From: VXOI01 sp965261945
Lineage (GTDB): Bacteria; Chloroflexota; Dehalococcoidia; Lucifugimonadales; UBA3495
Length of the DNA stretch: 64,000 nucleotides
Assembly: GCA_965261945.1 (NCBI GenBank)
Contig: CBDHEF010000002.1
Coordinates: 2,356,001 to 2,420,000, forward strand
Direction of reading: 5' to 3'
Shown here piece after piece: positions 1-9,027 of the stretch; positions within the stretch are counted from its first letter, which is position 1, and each line of letters opens with the position of its first letter. A program made the translations under genes and the position numbers. A model generated the notes under the pieces. It did no database searches and was not told the DNA's origin. It saw only the letters and a program-made list of their open reading frames with translations.

Positions 1-750
1 GCCTGTCTTCTGGAAGTAGTCCTCGCGGGCGGCGGCGCACTCCAGCGTGGCGGTGACCTGCGGTACGCCGACGCCCACCACCTCGCGGGTGGTGCAGGCC
101 GCGCCGGGGCCCACGCCCACCAGCACGCCGTCTATGCCCGTCTCCATCAGCTCCAGGGCCACGCCGTAGGTCACGCAGTTGCCCACCACCACAGGGACAT
201 TCAGCGAGCTGATGAGATCGGAGAAGATCAGTCCGCGGTAGCTGTTGGACTCATGCCGCGCCGTGGTGACGGTGGACTGGACCACCACGATGTCGGCCCC
301 GGCCTCGACGGCCGCGGGGGCGAGCCGCTTGGTATTCTGAGGCGTAAAAGAAACGGCGCACACTGCGCCGGACTTCTTGATCTCTTCAACCTGTGCCGCC
401 AGCAGGCTCTCTTTCACCGGCTCGGTGTAGACCTGCTGGAGGAACTCCGTCACCTCTTCCTGGGGGGTGGCGATTATGTCTTCCAGCACCGAATAGGGGT
501 CGTCGTAGCGGGAATAGAGGCCCTCCCCATTGAGCACCCCCAGCCCGCCGAGCTCGTGCATCCGGGCGGCGAAGCGGGGCGAAACGGCGCCGTCCATGGC
601 CGAGGCCATGATGGGAATCTCGAACTCCAGGTCGCCGATGGTCATCTTGGTGGAGGTGAGCTCGGGGTTGATGGTCACCTGCCCCGGAACAATGGCCACT
701 TCGTCGAAACCATAGCAACGCTCCATCTCCTTGAAAAGCCTCCTGCCCAT
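1..750 (-). CDS. guaB3: GuaB3-family IMP dehydrogenase-related protein (3' end beyond window)
   Basis: The 250 visible codons read from ATG at 750 to the left edge without a stop, so the C-terminus is missing. The protein opens MGRRLFKEMERCYGFDEVAIVPG, followed by TIGDLEFEIPIMASAMDG, the usual N-terminal strand and substrate-binding start of the IMPDH/GMP reductase TIM barrel. Near residue 215 it carries GVGPGAACTTREVVGVG, the IMPDH active-site loop with the nucleophilic Cys. The CBS pair of classical GuaB is absent, because the sequence runs straight through the barrel, which is the GuaB3 layout found in Actinobacteria and Chloroflexota. Expected role: purine nucleotide metabolism; the exact reaction of GuaB3 proteins is less certain than for GuaB. 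A strong Shine-Dalgarno (AAAGGGGGCACCG) precedes the ATG. Confidence 0.88.
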   Translation of the reverse strand, partial: MGRRLFKEMERCYGFDEVAIVPGQVTINPELTSTKMTIGDLEFEIPIMASAMDGAVSPRFAARMHELGGLGVLNGEGLYSRYDDPYSVLEDIIATPQEEVTEFLQQVYTEPVKESLLAAQVEEIKKSGAVCAVSFTPQNTKRLAPAAVEAGADIVVVQSTVTTARHESNSYRGLIFSDLISSLNVPVVVGNCVTYGVALELMETGIDGVLVGVGPGAACTTREVVGVGVPQVTATLECAAAREDYFQKTG

Positions 751-976
751 CGGTGCCCCCTTTATTCCTATTTCAGGTTAATTTTCAGGACTGTTTCGGG
801 ATTCCCGGCTCCATTTGCTTAATGTTCGATTTAATCAGTTTTGCACGTCAAAAGTCAACGCGAATGAAGGGTGAAAGCCGCTAATCCGGGTTGATACTGC
901 CCGCGAGATGCGGATAACGTATGAGCGGATACAGATTACACCCCTTTGCTTTTGCCAACCAGCTTTCAGGAATGTA

Positions 977-1006
977 TTGACGATAACCGGCAAGTGATGA
1001 TAGAAT
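977..1006 (+). promoter_or_regulatory. Candidate sigma70 promoter for the small Cys/His protein gene
   Basis: TTGACG (977-982), an 18-nt spacer and TAGAAT (1001-1006) lie about 30 bases upstream of the ATG at 1037, giving a short leader that holds the ribosome binding site. Confidence 0.55.
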
Positions 1007-1036
1007 TTCGTAAAACCTATAGAGGGGTGAGCGGTC

Positions 1037-1291
1037 ATGGTTCAGCAAGTAGAGGCTATCCCTGTTCAAGAAGTCCTCGAGGGTTCCGTAGTCTGCCGGC
1101 ACCACTGGCAGATTCAGGCCGCAGACGGGCCGACCAGCCCCGGTATGTGCCGCACCTGCGGTGAGACCCGCGACTTCACCAACTACGTTGAGACGGCCAC
1201 CTGGGGCGACACCCGGCTCATAAACCACCCCGAACCGGTGCCTGTCAGCGCCATTGTCGCCGTCGGCGACGACTCCTGGGACGAGGATTAG
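1037..1291 (+). CDS. Small conserved-looking Cys/His protein, possible zinc ribbon
   Basis: 84 residues. CRHHW near residue 20 and GMCRTCGETRDFTNY near residue 38 give a Cys-x-His-His ... Cys-x-x-Cys arrangement that could bind one zinc ion; the Cys-x-x-Cys-Gly knuckle is typical of zinc ribbons. The C-terminus is acidic (DDSWDED). I do not know a named family with certainty, although similar short ribbons occur as uncharacterised proteins in Chloroflexota. The start at 1037 is supported by GAGGGGTGA about 8 bases upstream and by the promoter at 977-1006. A strong terminator follows at 1377, so the gene is probably monocistronic. Confidence 0.7.
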   Translation: MVQQVEAIPVQEVLEGSVVCRHHWQIQAADGPTSPGMCRTCGETRDFTNYVETATWGDTRLINHPEPVPVSAIVAVGDDSWDED

Positions 1292-1316
1292 CCTGATTCC
1301 CGCCGGTTTGGCGGAT

Positions 1317-1377
1317 TCCATGCCCTGAATCAATGCCCTGATCAATGCCCTGATCAATGCCCTGATCAATGCCCTGA
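1317..1377. repeat. 12-bp tandem repeat (4 perfect copies plus one degenerate)
   Basis: The unit TCAATGCCCTGA occurs four times perfectly at 1330-1377, preceded by a degenerate copy (TCCATGCCCTGA, 1317-1328) and one extra base. It lies between the stop codon of the small Cys/His gene and its terminator. The 12-bp period would keep a reading frame, but no coding gene covers it. Confidence 0.9.
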
Positions 1378-1417
1378 AACGATGGGGCGGGCTGTGCAGC
1401 CCGCCCCATCGTTTTTT
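1377..1417 (+). terminator. Rho-independent terminator
   Basis: A 17-bp perfect stem (1377-1393 with 1398-1414), tetraloop GTGC and a T run ending at 1417. It closes the small Cys/His gene and may also act on transcription from the other strand because AAA flanks the left arm. Confidence 0.9.
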
Positions 1418-1527
1418 GCCCAAAATCCATTGGGAATAGTATCAGATTCCCTCCTCTCAAAGCTGGAGCAACCGTATCAGTAGCGTATAATATCGTAACA
1501 AGGCTATCTCACAGCGCGAGGCCCGCC

Positions 1528-2318
1528 ATGACTACCAAGCGAACTGCCCCGCCGCTCCACGCCCCGGACAAATACGCCCCGGAGTACCAGTTTCCCGAGC
1601 GGCCCCGCAGGACCGATATGCAGAACGCCCGATTTCGCGGGCGGCCAGGCCATCAGACTGCCCTGGCCCGGCATTTCAGCTCGCCAGACAACACCCGGAC
1701 AACACCTTGGTCATGGGCGATATACCGGTGCGCCGGACGTTCCAGCGGGGCTTGGGGCCGCATACCCTGCGCTACCCCGACCTGCTCGCCGCCTTCAACG
1801 TGTACCCTGATGAGGCCTATGCCCGGCGGGGATATGCCATTAACGACCAAGGCAAGCCGCCGGATTTCGTCCTGGAAATCGCGTCGATACATACTGCCCT
1901 CAACGACTACACGACCAAGAGGACCGACTACGCCGCCTTCGGCATACCGGAATACTGGCGCTTTGACAATACCAACGGCGACTACTACCCAGCCGGGCTG
2001 GCCGGCGACCGGCTGGTTGACGGCGAATACCAGCCCATACCCGTCCACGAGACGGACGATGGCGGGTACTGGGGGCACAGCGACGCACTGAACCTGGACA
2101 TCTGCTGGGAGAGCGGTCAACTTCACTTCTACGACCCTGCTGCGCGGCGCTACCTGCGCACCCACGACGACGAAGCCCAGGCCCGCATCGCCGCCGAGAA
2201 ACAGCGGGACGCCGCCGAAGCGCAACTGGACTCCGAGCGCCGGGCGCGCATCGCCGCCGAAGCCGAACACCGGGCCCTCCTACGCCGGTTGGAAGAGGAA
2301 TTGCGTCGCCGGGAGTAA
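1528..2318 (+). pseudogene. Uma2-family (DUF820) PD-(D/E)xK endonuclease, broken by an 11-bp duplication
   Basis: The N-terminal part (from ATG 1528: MTTKRTAPPLHAPDKYAPEY...) is in one frame and the body, up to the stop at 2318, in another. The switch coincides with an 11-bp near-tandem duplication, CAGACAACACC (1685-1695) and CGGACAACACC (1696-1706). Removing one copy joins ...HFSSPDNT to LVMGDIPVRRTFQ and gives a single 259-residue protein. The body has the Uma2 core: PDFVLEIAS, then TKRTDYAAFGIPEYWRFD, which together hold the acidic residues and Lys of the restriction-endonuclease-like fold. The C-terminus is an Ala/Glu/Arg-rich coiled coil (about the last 55 residues). A shorter product could start at TTG 1707, but it would lack the N-terminal strand. 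TATAAT at 1486-1491 may be its -10 box. Uma2 proteins are often multicopy and of unknown target. Confidence 0.85.
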
Positions 2319-2437
2319 CCCCGGCATCCTCATCGGCAAACCGCGCATGGCTTTCGCCGATTTGTCTCTTTGTTATGTTATGTTGTAGCCATTTGTTATG
2401 ACCTCGCCCAATATCTGGTAGTCAGGACGCGAAACGG

Positions 2438-2469
2438 TTGACAGACGCCACCCTGAAGGCCCATATAAT
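2438..2469 (+). promoter_or_regulatory. Candidate promoter of dnaE
   Basis: TTGACA (2438-2443) and a perfect TATAAT (2464-2469). The spacer is 20 nt, longer than the ideal 17, so the -10 box is the firmer half. The resulting leader would be about 65 nt. Confidence 0.45.
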
Positions 2470-2540
2470 AGGGTTTCCCTTCCCGCCCTGAATTCGGGGC
2501 TGTCGGGGATGGCATTCATCTTCAATGGAGGCTCCACCTC

Positions 2541-5500
2541 TTGGCGTTCACCCACCTTCACGTCCACACCGAATACAGTATGCTCGACGGCATCAGCCGC
2601 ATCCCGGAGCTGGTCGACCGCACCGGCGAACTTGGCATGGATGCGCTGGCCATCACCGACCACGGCACCTTCTATGGCGTGGTCGATTTTTACTCCGCCT
2701 GCCGCGACGCAGGCATCAAGCCCATCATCGGCTGTGAGGTCTACGTCGCACACAACAGCAGGCACGAAAAGAACTCCACCGAGCGCAGCCCGGCCCACCT
2801 GGTGCTGCTGGCCCGCGACAACGCCGGCTACCGCAACTTGATGCAGTTGGTGACCAAAGCCCACGTCGAGGGTTTCTACAACCGCCCGCGCATCGACAAG
2901 AGCCTGCTGGAAGAGTTCGGCTCCGGCCTCGTCTGCCTCTCCGGTTGCCCCTCCGCCGAGGTTCCCCGGCTGCTGGCCGACGGGCGCTATGACGATGCGG
3001 TCAAAGCCGCCGGCTGGTATAGCGAACTGTTCGGAGACGGCTATTTCCTGGAACTCCAGCGCCATCAGCACGTCCCGCAGTTGGAGCAGATAAACGAGGG
3101 ACTGCTGCGCCTCAGAGAGGATACCAAGCTCCCGCTGGTGGTGACCAACGACGCCCACTACGTCCACCAGCGCCAGTCCAACCTGCAAGACATCTACATC
3201 TGCATCCAGACCAACACCACCGTCCACGACGAAAAGCGGCTGCGGATGGAGGATGACTCCTACTACATCAAGAGCCCCGATGAGATGGAGCAGATATTCG
3301 CCGACCTGCCCGCCTCCATCCGGGGGGAAGCCCTGGCCAACACCGGCGTCATCGCCGATATGTGCGACGTGTCGCTGGAGTTCGGACAGACCCACCTGCC
3401 CCGCTACGACACGCCCGGCGGCATGGACGCCGACGAATACCTGGCGCAGGTCTGCGAGGAGGGTTTCCGGCGCCGCTATCCCAACGCATCGCCCGATGCC
3501 GTGGAGCGCCTGCGGTACGAGCTGGAGGTTATCCGCTACACCCGTTTCGCCAACTACTTCCTGGTGGTGTGGGACATCATCAGGTTCGTGCGCCAGCGCA
3601 ACATCCTGTTCGGCGTCCGGGGCAGCGCGGCGGCCAGCGTCGTGCTCTACTGCCTCGGCATCACCGACATTGACCCTCTGGAGTACCGTCTGGTCTTCGA
3701 GCGCTTCCTCAATATGGAGCGCAAGGAGATGCCGGACATTGACATGGACTTCCAGGACGACCGGCGCGACGAGGTACTGCACTACGTCATCGAAAAGTAC
3801 GGCAACGACCGGGTGGCCCAGATAATCACCTTCGGCACCCTGGGCGCGAAGGCTGCCCTGCGCGACGTGGGGCGCGCCCTGGGCATGAGCTACGGCGACG
3901 TTGACCGCATCGCCCGCATGGTGCCTTTCAAGGCCCGCAACCTGGACGAGGCTCTCAGGGTCAGCCCGGAACTACAGGGCGCCATCGAAAGCAATGACGA
4001 CGTCCGTGTGCTGGTGGACCGGGCGCAGGGGCTGGAGGGCATTGTCCACCACGTCAGCACCCACGCCGCGGGCGTGCTGATCGCCGACGAGCCGCTGACC
4101 GACACGGTGCCCTTGCAGCGCCCGGCCAAGGGCGACGAGTCCAGCCCGGTGATGATGACCCAGTTCAGCATGGACCCGGTGGCCCACCTCGGCCTGCTGA
4201 AAATGGACTTCCTCGGCCTCACCAGCCTTACCATCCTGGACCAGGCCGTCAAGCTGGTGCGCAAGAGCCGGGGCGTCGAAATCGAACTGCAATCCCTGCC
4301 GCTGGACGACGGAGCGACCTACGAGCTGCTGTCCTCCGGCAACACCACCGACGTTTTCCAGTTGGAAAGCGCCGGTATGCAACGCTATATCGAAAAGCTC
4401 AAGCCCTCCAACATCGGCGACATCGCGGCGATGATTGCGCTCTACCGCCCGGGGCCGATGGAAAACATCGACCAGTTCATCGACGCCAAGCACGGACGGG
4501 CCGCGGTAACCTACCCCCACCCCAGCCTAAAGGAGCTGCTGGACGAGACCTACGGCATTATCGTCTACCAGGACCAGGTGCTGCTGATCTTGCAGCAATT
4601 CGCCGGGTACACCCTGGGAGCCGCCGACATCGTGCGCAAGGCGATGGGCAAGAAAATCGCCTCGCTGATGGCGCAGGAGCGCGAAAACTTCGTGGCCGGG
4701 GCCACCGGCAAGGGCTTCGACAAAACCCTCGCGGTGGACATTTTCGACCTTATCGAACCCTTCGCAGGGTACGCCTTCAACAAGGCCCACAGCGTCAGCT
4801 ACGCTCTCATATCCTACTGGACGGGCTACTTCAAGGCCCACTACCCAGTGGAGTACATGGCGGCGGTGCTGAACGCCCGCTTGGACAACACCGACAAAAC
4901 CATCAGCTCCATCAACGAGTGCTTCCGGCTGAAAATCCCGGTGCGGTTGCCCGACGTCAACCGCTCCGAGGAATTCTTCGCCATCGACCACGACGGAGAG
5001 GGGGAACCCGGCCTGCGCATCGGGCTGGCCGCCATCAAGACCGTGGGCGAGGGCGCGGTCAGGCCACTGGTGGAAGAACGGAAGGAGAACGGCCCCTACC
5101 TTTCCATAGACGACTTCTGCACACGAGCCGGCGCCGCCAACCTGAACCGGCGCACTCTGGAAAGCATGGTCAAGGCGGGAGCATTCGATTCCCTTGCCCC
5201 CCGTGGAGCCACGCTGTCGGCCCTCGACCGCATCGTCGCCACGGCCCAGCGGGAGGCCCAGATGCGTAACTCCGGCCAGAGCAGCCTCTTCGGCGGGGAG
5301 CGCGGCGGTTCTGCCTCCACCGGCTTAATCCAGGAAGAACCTGGCATATCTCTGGGCAGCAATGACGCATCGCCCGAGGAAAAGGCGGCATGGGAGCGCG
5401 AGTTGTTGGGCGTGGCCTTGTCCCACAACCCCCTGATGGCCCTCAGCGCCGCCAACACCAACGGGGCCGTCGTCTCCCTCGACCAGCTCAGCGAGGAGAT

Positions 5501-6239
5501 GCAGGGCCAGCCGATTACCGTCCTCGGCATCGTCTCCACCGTCACCGAGCGGGCCAGGCGCGACGGTCAGCGCTTCCTCATCATCGGGCTGGAGCTCCTG
5601 GGCGGCGTGGTGGAGGTCACAGTATGGCCCGAGGCCCTGCAACGCACCGAGGAACTGTGGCAGCCCGGACGCACGGTCCGCGTGGCCGGCAAGGTGCGGC
5701 TGCGGGGCGACCAGCTCGAACTTACCTGCGACGCCGCCGAAGAATACGCCCCCGACCAGCCCACGACGCTGTCCGCAAATAGCAACGGCAACGCATCACC
5801 GGCGGCCAAGACCAACGGAAACGGGAACGGCCATTCCGCCAACGGGAACGGCAATGGGCGTTCCGCCGCCTACCGGTCCAACGGCAACGGGCACAGTAAC
5901 AGTATCGGCGGCGGCGGGAACGGACGAGGGGGGACCGGCGGGGCCGCGGGCAGCGCGCCCGCCCCTGTCCCAACCGGCAACTGCCTGGTGCAGTTGGCGG
6001 TCACCGAGTCCGACAACCCGCAGCACGACGCCATGCTGCTCCGGGAAGTCATCGGCGTGATTCTGGAATACCCCGGCCGCGACAAGGTGAACCTGGAAAT
6101 CCGCACCTCCGGGCGCCGAGTGCTGATGGAACTGCCCGTGGTCAGCACCGGCTACTGCGACCCCCTGCGCGCGCGGCTGGAAGACCTGCTGGGGCCGGAC
6201 ACCGTGGCCGTAACTCAGGAGATGCCCCTGGGAATCTAG
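2541..6239 (+). CDS. dnaE: DNA polymerase III subunit alpha
   Basis: 1232 residues, the replicative C-family polymerase. The start is TTG at 2541, chosen because GGAGG lies 9 bases upstream and the PHP domain begins at once (MAFTHLHVHTEYSMLDG). PHP domain about residues 1-210: metal-binding positions look intact (HxH near 7/9, ITDHGT, GCEVYV, CLSGC, TNDAHYV), so an endogenous proofreading activity is possible. The polymerase active site is PDIDMDFQDD with Asp399, Asp401 and Asp403. Helix-hairpin-helix and beta-clamp regions follow, then an OB fold (ITVLGIVSTVTERARRDG) near residue 1000. An Asn/Gly-rich low-complexity linker (about 1078-1145) joins a C-terminal domain of about 85 residues. It stands alone; no other replication gene is adjacent. 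Confidence 0.97.
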   Translation: MAFTHLHVHTEYSMLDGISRIPELVDRTGELGMDALAITDHGTFYGVVDFYSACRDAGIKPIIGCEVYVAHNSRHEKNSTERSPAHLVLLARDNAGYRNLMQLVTKAHVEGFYNRPRIDKSLLEEFGSGLVCLSGCPSAEVPRLLADGRYDDAVKAAGWYSELFGDGYFLELQRHQHVPQLEQINEGLLRLREDTKLPLVVTNDAHYVHQRQSNLQDIYICIQTNTTVHDEKRLRMEDDSYYIKSPDEMEQIFADLPASIRGEALANTGVIADMCDVSLEFGQTHLPRYDTPGGMDADEYLAQVCEEGFRRRYPNASPDAVERLRYELEVIRYTRFANYFLVVWDIIRFVRQRNILFGVRGSAAASVVLYCLGITDIDPLEYRLVFERFLNMERKEMPDIDMDFQDDRRDEVLHYVIEKYGNDRVAQIITFGTLGAKAALRDVGRALGMSYGDVDRIARMVPFKARNLDEALRVSPELQGAIESNDDVRVLVDRAQGLEGIVHHVSTHAAGVLIADEPLTDTVPLQRPAKGDESSPVMMTQFSMDPVAHLGLLKMDFLGLTSLTILDQAVKLVRKSRGVEIELQSLPLDDGATYELLSSGNTTDVFQLESAGMQRYIEKLKPSNIGDIAAMIALYRPGPMENIDQFIDAKHGRAAVTYPHPSLKELLDETYGIIVYQDQVLLILQQFAGYTLGAADIVRKAMGKKIASLMAQERENFVAGATGKGFDKTLAVDIFDLIEPFAGYAFNKAHSVSYALISYWTGYFKAHYPVEYMAAVLNARLDNTDKTISSINECFRLKIPVRLPDVNRSEEFFAIDHDGEGEPGLRIGLAAIKTVGEGAVRPLVEERKENGPYLSIDDFCTRAGAANLNRRTLESMVKAGAFDSLAPRGATLSALDRIVATAQREAQMRNSGQSSLFGGERGGSASTGLIQEEPGISLGSNDASPEEKAAWERELLGVALSHNPLMALSAANTNGAVVSLDQLSEEMQGQPITVLGIVSTVTERARRDGQRFLIIGLELLGGVVEVTVWPEALQRTEELWQPGRTVRVAGKVRLRGDQLELTCDAAEEYAPDQPTTLSANSNGNASPAAKTNGNGNGHSANGNGNGRSAAYRSNGNGHSNSIGGGGNGRGGTGGAAGSAPAPVPTGNCLVQLAVTESDNPQHDAMLLREVIGVILEYPGRDKVNLEIRTSGRRVLMELPVVSTGYCDPLRARLEDLLGPDTVAVTQEMPLGI

Positions 6240-6979
6240 CAGGCCCTTCGCGGATTCCCAGGCCAAGCGCCTCTTCGCCCTATGGGGATAACTGTATTCT
6301 ATGGGAATACGTCCGTATTTTCCCAAGTATTGCCCAATTTTGTGCACTCAGCGCCCAATAGCAACGGGAAGGCGCTCACTTGATGAAAAATGCGGAGGTT
6401 TAGCGCCATCCAAAGCAGTCGGCAAGGTTGACCGCCCTTGCCGTCGATGCTAGACTGCCGGAAATACCTGAAACGACTCAGTTCGCCGTTAACTTTCGGC
6501 CCGGCATACCCCGACGAATGTCTGTTCGTCGATCAGGGGGCAACCGGGCCAAATCTCAACATTACGGAAACGAGCATGACCTACTACTCAACGAGGCCTC
6601 CGGTTCGGAGCGTTAAGCTGAGCCAGAGCCAATCCCGAAACCGCCAGCGGCATACCCTGCCCTGCGAGCCATAGCTCCCCACCCCAATCGAAACCGATAG
6701 GGGCCTCTTTCACCGGACTGTCCCGCCTCGCCGCCCCCACTGCCGACAGGTTATCGAGTACATCGTTGCGCCTCCGGCAGATTCGCTGAACCAACAAAGC
6801 TCAACTGCGGGAATGCTTGTGCCTACTTTTACCCCGGTTCAGGCCAGTTGCCGGAAAGCGCCCCTGAATTCAAGCAATTTGTCTCGAAATCCATATACGG
6901 ATTTTGGTCGATTTTCAAAGTTTGCGCCACAATCGGAAAAATCGCCGACCGCCAAAGGCATTACCAGAAGGAGTGAACA
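6240..6979. other. Intergenic gap without a recognisable gene
   Basis: 740 bases between dnaE and panD. Short open frames on both strands have no family signature and no convincing ribosome binding site. No terminator, riboswitch or repeat was recognised. The last 150 bases are AT-richer and probably hold the panD promoter. Confidence 0.5.
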
Positions 6980-7351
6980 ATGCGAGAAGTCCTGAGGTCC
7001 AAGATTCACCGAGCCTGGGTCACCGACGCCAATCCCGACTACATCGGCAGCATCCTCATCGATGAGAACCTGATGGACAAGATTGACCTGTGGAACTTTG
7101 AGAAGGTCCTGGTCTGCGACGTCACCAACGGCAACCGCTTCGAGACCTACGCCATCGCCGGCGAGCGCGGCTCCGGAGTCATCTCCGTGCAGGGTGCGGC
7201 TGCCCGTCTCAGCACCAAGGGCAACTGCCTGATCATCATGTCCTTCGAAGTTTCCGACACCCCCATCGACCCCCAGATGATCCTGGTCGACGAAAACAAC
7301 CGGTTCGTGGAGTACCTGGAGGGCGCCAAGCATGTCCAGCAGGTTCACTGA
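6980..7351 (+). CDS. panD: Aspartate 1-decarboxylase proenzyme
   Basis: 123 residues, usual family length. It makes beta-alanine from aspartate for pantothenate and CoA synthesis. The self-processing site is DYIGSILIDE, where cleavage between Gly23 and Ser24 would create the pyruvoyl group on the new N-terminus. Other family blocks are NGNRFETYAI, GERGSGVISVQGAAA and GNCLIIMSFE. The start is supported by AGAAGGAG about 6 bases upstream. The 3' end overlaps the next methyltransferase gene by 20 bases, so the two are probably translated from one message, although no other pantothenate gene is nearby. Confidence 0.95.
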   Translation: MREVLRSKIHRAWVTDANPDYIGSILIDENLMDKIDLWNFEKVLVCDVTNGNRFETYAIAGERGSGVISVQGAAARLSTKGNCLIIMSFEVSDTPIDPQMILVDENNRFVEYLEGAKHVQQVH

Positions 7352-8153
7352 GCAGGAAACCGAGTCGTATTACGACGCCGAAGATGCCATCTACCGAACT
7401 GTCTGGGACGAGGATGGCAGCGTCCATTGGGGCTACTTCGACGAGACGACCGGCACTGACTTTCTGAAAGGCTGCTCCAATCTGGACCGCATAATGGTCG
7501 AGAGGGGCCGCATCGGACCGGAGGCCCGGGCGTTGGATCTGGGCTGCGGCAACGGCACGACGGCCATCTGGCTGGCTGAGTACACTGGCTGCCGCGTTAC
7601 GGGCATCGACCTGAGCGGTGTGCGCATCGACAACGCCAAGTCGGCCCGCGAACGGCAGGAACCCGGGCTGAGGGAACGGCTGGCCTTCGAGAAGGCATCA
7701 GCAACGGAGTTGCCCTTTGCCGACGGCCAGTTCAGCCGGGTTTGGAGCCAGGCCGTCATCTATCACGTGCCGGACAAACGCGCGGTGCTCAAGGAAGTAT
7801 ACCGGGTACTGGAGAACGGAGGCGTCTTCGTCTTTGACGACCTGATCAAGCCGAAACAGGAAGTCAGCCCGGAGGCCCAGCGATTCGTCTACGACCGGCT
7901 GCTCTACGACACGGAGTTCAGCTTCGAGTCGTACCAGGACGCGCTGAAGGCCCAAGGGTTCGAAATCCTGGCGGCCCAGGACATCTCCAGCCATCTGCGG
8001 CAGTCATACCTCTGCTTGGCCGACAGGACGCCAAAGGGCGCCAACGACGAGCACACCGAGCATTTCGAGTGGCTCACCGAGGCCTATCTGGGCACGGCGC
8101 AGGCAGTGGAAAACGACGAACTGGGCTGGGGCCTGTACGTCTGCCGCAAGTAA
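7332..8153 (+). CDS. Class I SAM-dependent methyltransferase
   Basis: 273 residues with a Rossmann-fold methyltransferase core. Motif I is ALDLGCGNGTT (about residues 67-77), the acidic ribose-binding loop is VTGIDLSG, and the post-motif IYHVPDKRAVLKEVYRVLENGG...FDD is typical of the UbiE/type-11 group that methylates small molecules. The N-terminal part with YYDAEDAIYRTVW...VHWGYFD resembles glycine/sarcosine or tocopherol-type N- and C-methyltransferases, so the substrate cannot be fixed from sequence. The ATG at 7332 has GGAGG 9 bases upstream, inside the panD reading frame, indicating translational coupling with panD. Confidence 0.85.
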   Translation: MSSRFTEQETESYYDAEDAIYRTVWDEDGSVHWGYFDETTGTDFLKGCSNLDRIMVERGRIGPEARALDLGCGNGTTAIWLAEYTGCRVTGIDLSGVRIDNAKSARERQEPGLRERLAFEKASATELPFADGQFSRVWSQAVIYHVPDKRAVLKEVYRVLENGGVFVFDDLIKPKQEVSPEAQRFVYDRLLYDTEFSFESYQDALKAQGFEILAAQDISSHLRQSYLCLADRTPKGANDEHTEHFEWLTEAYLGTAQAVENDELGWGLYVCRK

Positions 8154-8183
8154 CCGCCGCTGTCTCCAAGAATGCTGCTCAGG

Positions 8184-8215
8184 AATTCCCTCTCCCCGGC
8201 CGGGGAGAGGGAATT
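8184..8215. repeat. Dispersed palindrome, core-only copy (32-bp perfect)
   Basis: AATTCCCTCTCCCCGG followed by its exact reverse complement. It lies between two methyltransferase genes and belongs to the CCCTCTCCC...GGGAGAGGG family found throughout the window. Confidence 0.9.
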
Positions 8216-8231
8216 TGGAATGGAGGACACT

Positions 8232-8864
8232 ATGTCCATGCAAGATAGCCACAACCGCGTCCAATGGGTCTACGATTCAACCAGCAACCAGGAACTGGAG
8301 GAGCGCTACGACCAATGGGCCGCCGAGTATGACAAGGACCTGGATGAGGTATTCGCCTGGAACGCCCCACAGAACGGCGCCCGCGTCCTGGCTGGCCTGG
8401 TGCCCGGCAACGCCGCGGTGCTGGACGCCGGAGCCGGCACCGGGCTGGTGGGCAAGTGCCTGGCCGACGCCGGGTTCACCAACCTGGCGGCCATGGACCT
8501 GTCGCAGGGAATGCTGGAGGAGGCCCGGCAGAAGAATGTCTACAGCTCCTTCCACCAGATGACGCTGGGCAAGACACTGGGATTCGAGACCGGCCAGTTC
8601 GACGCCGTTATCAGCGTCGGCGTCTTCACGCTGGGCCACGCCCCGGTGCAGGGCTTCGACGAGTTGGTGCGGGTCACCAAGCCCGGCGGCTACGTCGTCT
8701 TCAGTCTGCGCACCGACATGGTGGACGACGGCTTCAAAGACTATTTCGCGGGCCTGGAATCCGCCGGTAAATGGAGGTTCGTCAAGGCCACCGAACCCTT
8801 CCAGCCCCTGCCCAAGGGTGAGCCGGAAGTCTTTCACCAGGTCTGGACCTACCAGGTCGCCTGA
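8232..8864 (+). CDS. Class I SAM-dependent methyltransferase, METTL27/WBSCR27-like
   Basis: 210 residues from ATG 8232, which has GGAGG 5 bases upstream. An in-frame ATG at 8220 overlaps that site, and the longer frame would translate the palindromic repeat, so both are less likely. The N-terminal block LEERYDQWAAEYDKDLDE is characteristic of the METTL27-like group. Motif I is VLDAGAGTGLVGKCLADAG, followed by LAAMDLSQGMLEEARQK and FDAVISVGVFTLGHAP. The substrate is unknown. It follows another methyltransferase in the same direction, but with the palindrome between them. Confidence 0.85.
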   Translation: MSMQDSHNRVQWVYDSTSNQELEERYDQWAAEYDKDLDEVFAWNAPQNGARVLAGLVPGNAAVLDAGAGTGLVGKCLADAGFTNLAAMDLSQGMLEEARQKNVYSSFHQMTLGKTLGFETGQFDAVISVGVFTLGHAPVQGFDELVRVTKPGGYVVFSLRTDMVDDGFKDYFAGLESAGKWRFVKATEPFQPLPKGEPEVFHQVWTYQVA

Positions 8865-8964
8865 TAATCCCCGGAACCAGTCCGGGACGATGAGGTCAGG
8901 GCCTTTCAGTTGTCTCATCTGGGAAAGGGAACAACTGAAAACTCCGCGACTGGCTCACAGTCTA

Positions 8965-8993
8965 TTGACAACGAAATTCGGAAGTCATAAACT
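8965..8993 (+). promoter_or_regulatory. Sigma70 promoter of tRNA-Asp
   Basis: TTGACA (8965-8970), a 17-nt spacer and TAAACT (8988-8993). Transcription would begin about 25-30 bases before the tRNA, which begins at 9028. Confidence 0.7.
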
Positions 8994-9027
8994 CAAATGA
9001 CCGGGTCGGGATGACCCGATTGTACGT

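Noticed and set aside
2373..3782. A 469-codon open frame on the minus strand
   Set aside because: It is the antisense shadow of dnaE, whose protein motifs are unmistakable; GC-rich codons keep the antisense frame open.
6588..6797. Small minus-strand gene in the dnaE-panD gap
   Set aside because: No ribosome binding site and no recognisable motif; composition like other chance frames.
8172..8231. Longer N-terminus of the METTL27-like methyltransferase
   Set aside because: It would translate the palindromic repeat, and GGAGG supports ATG 8232.
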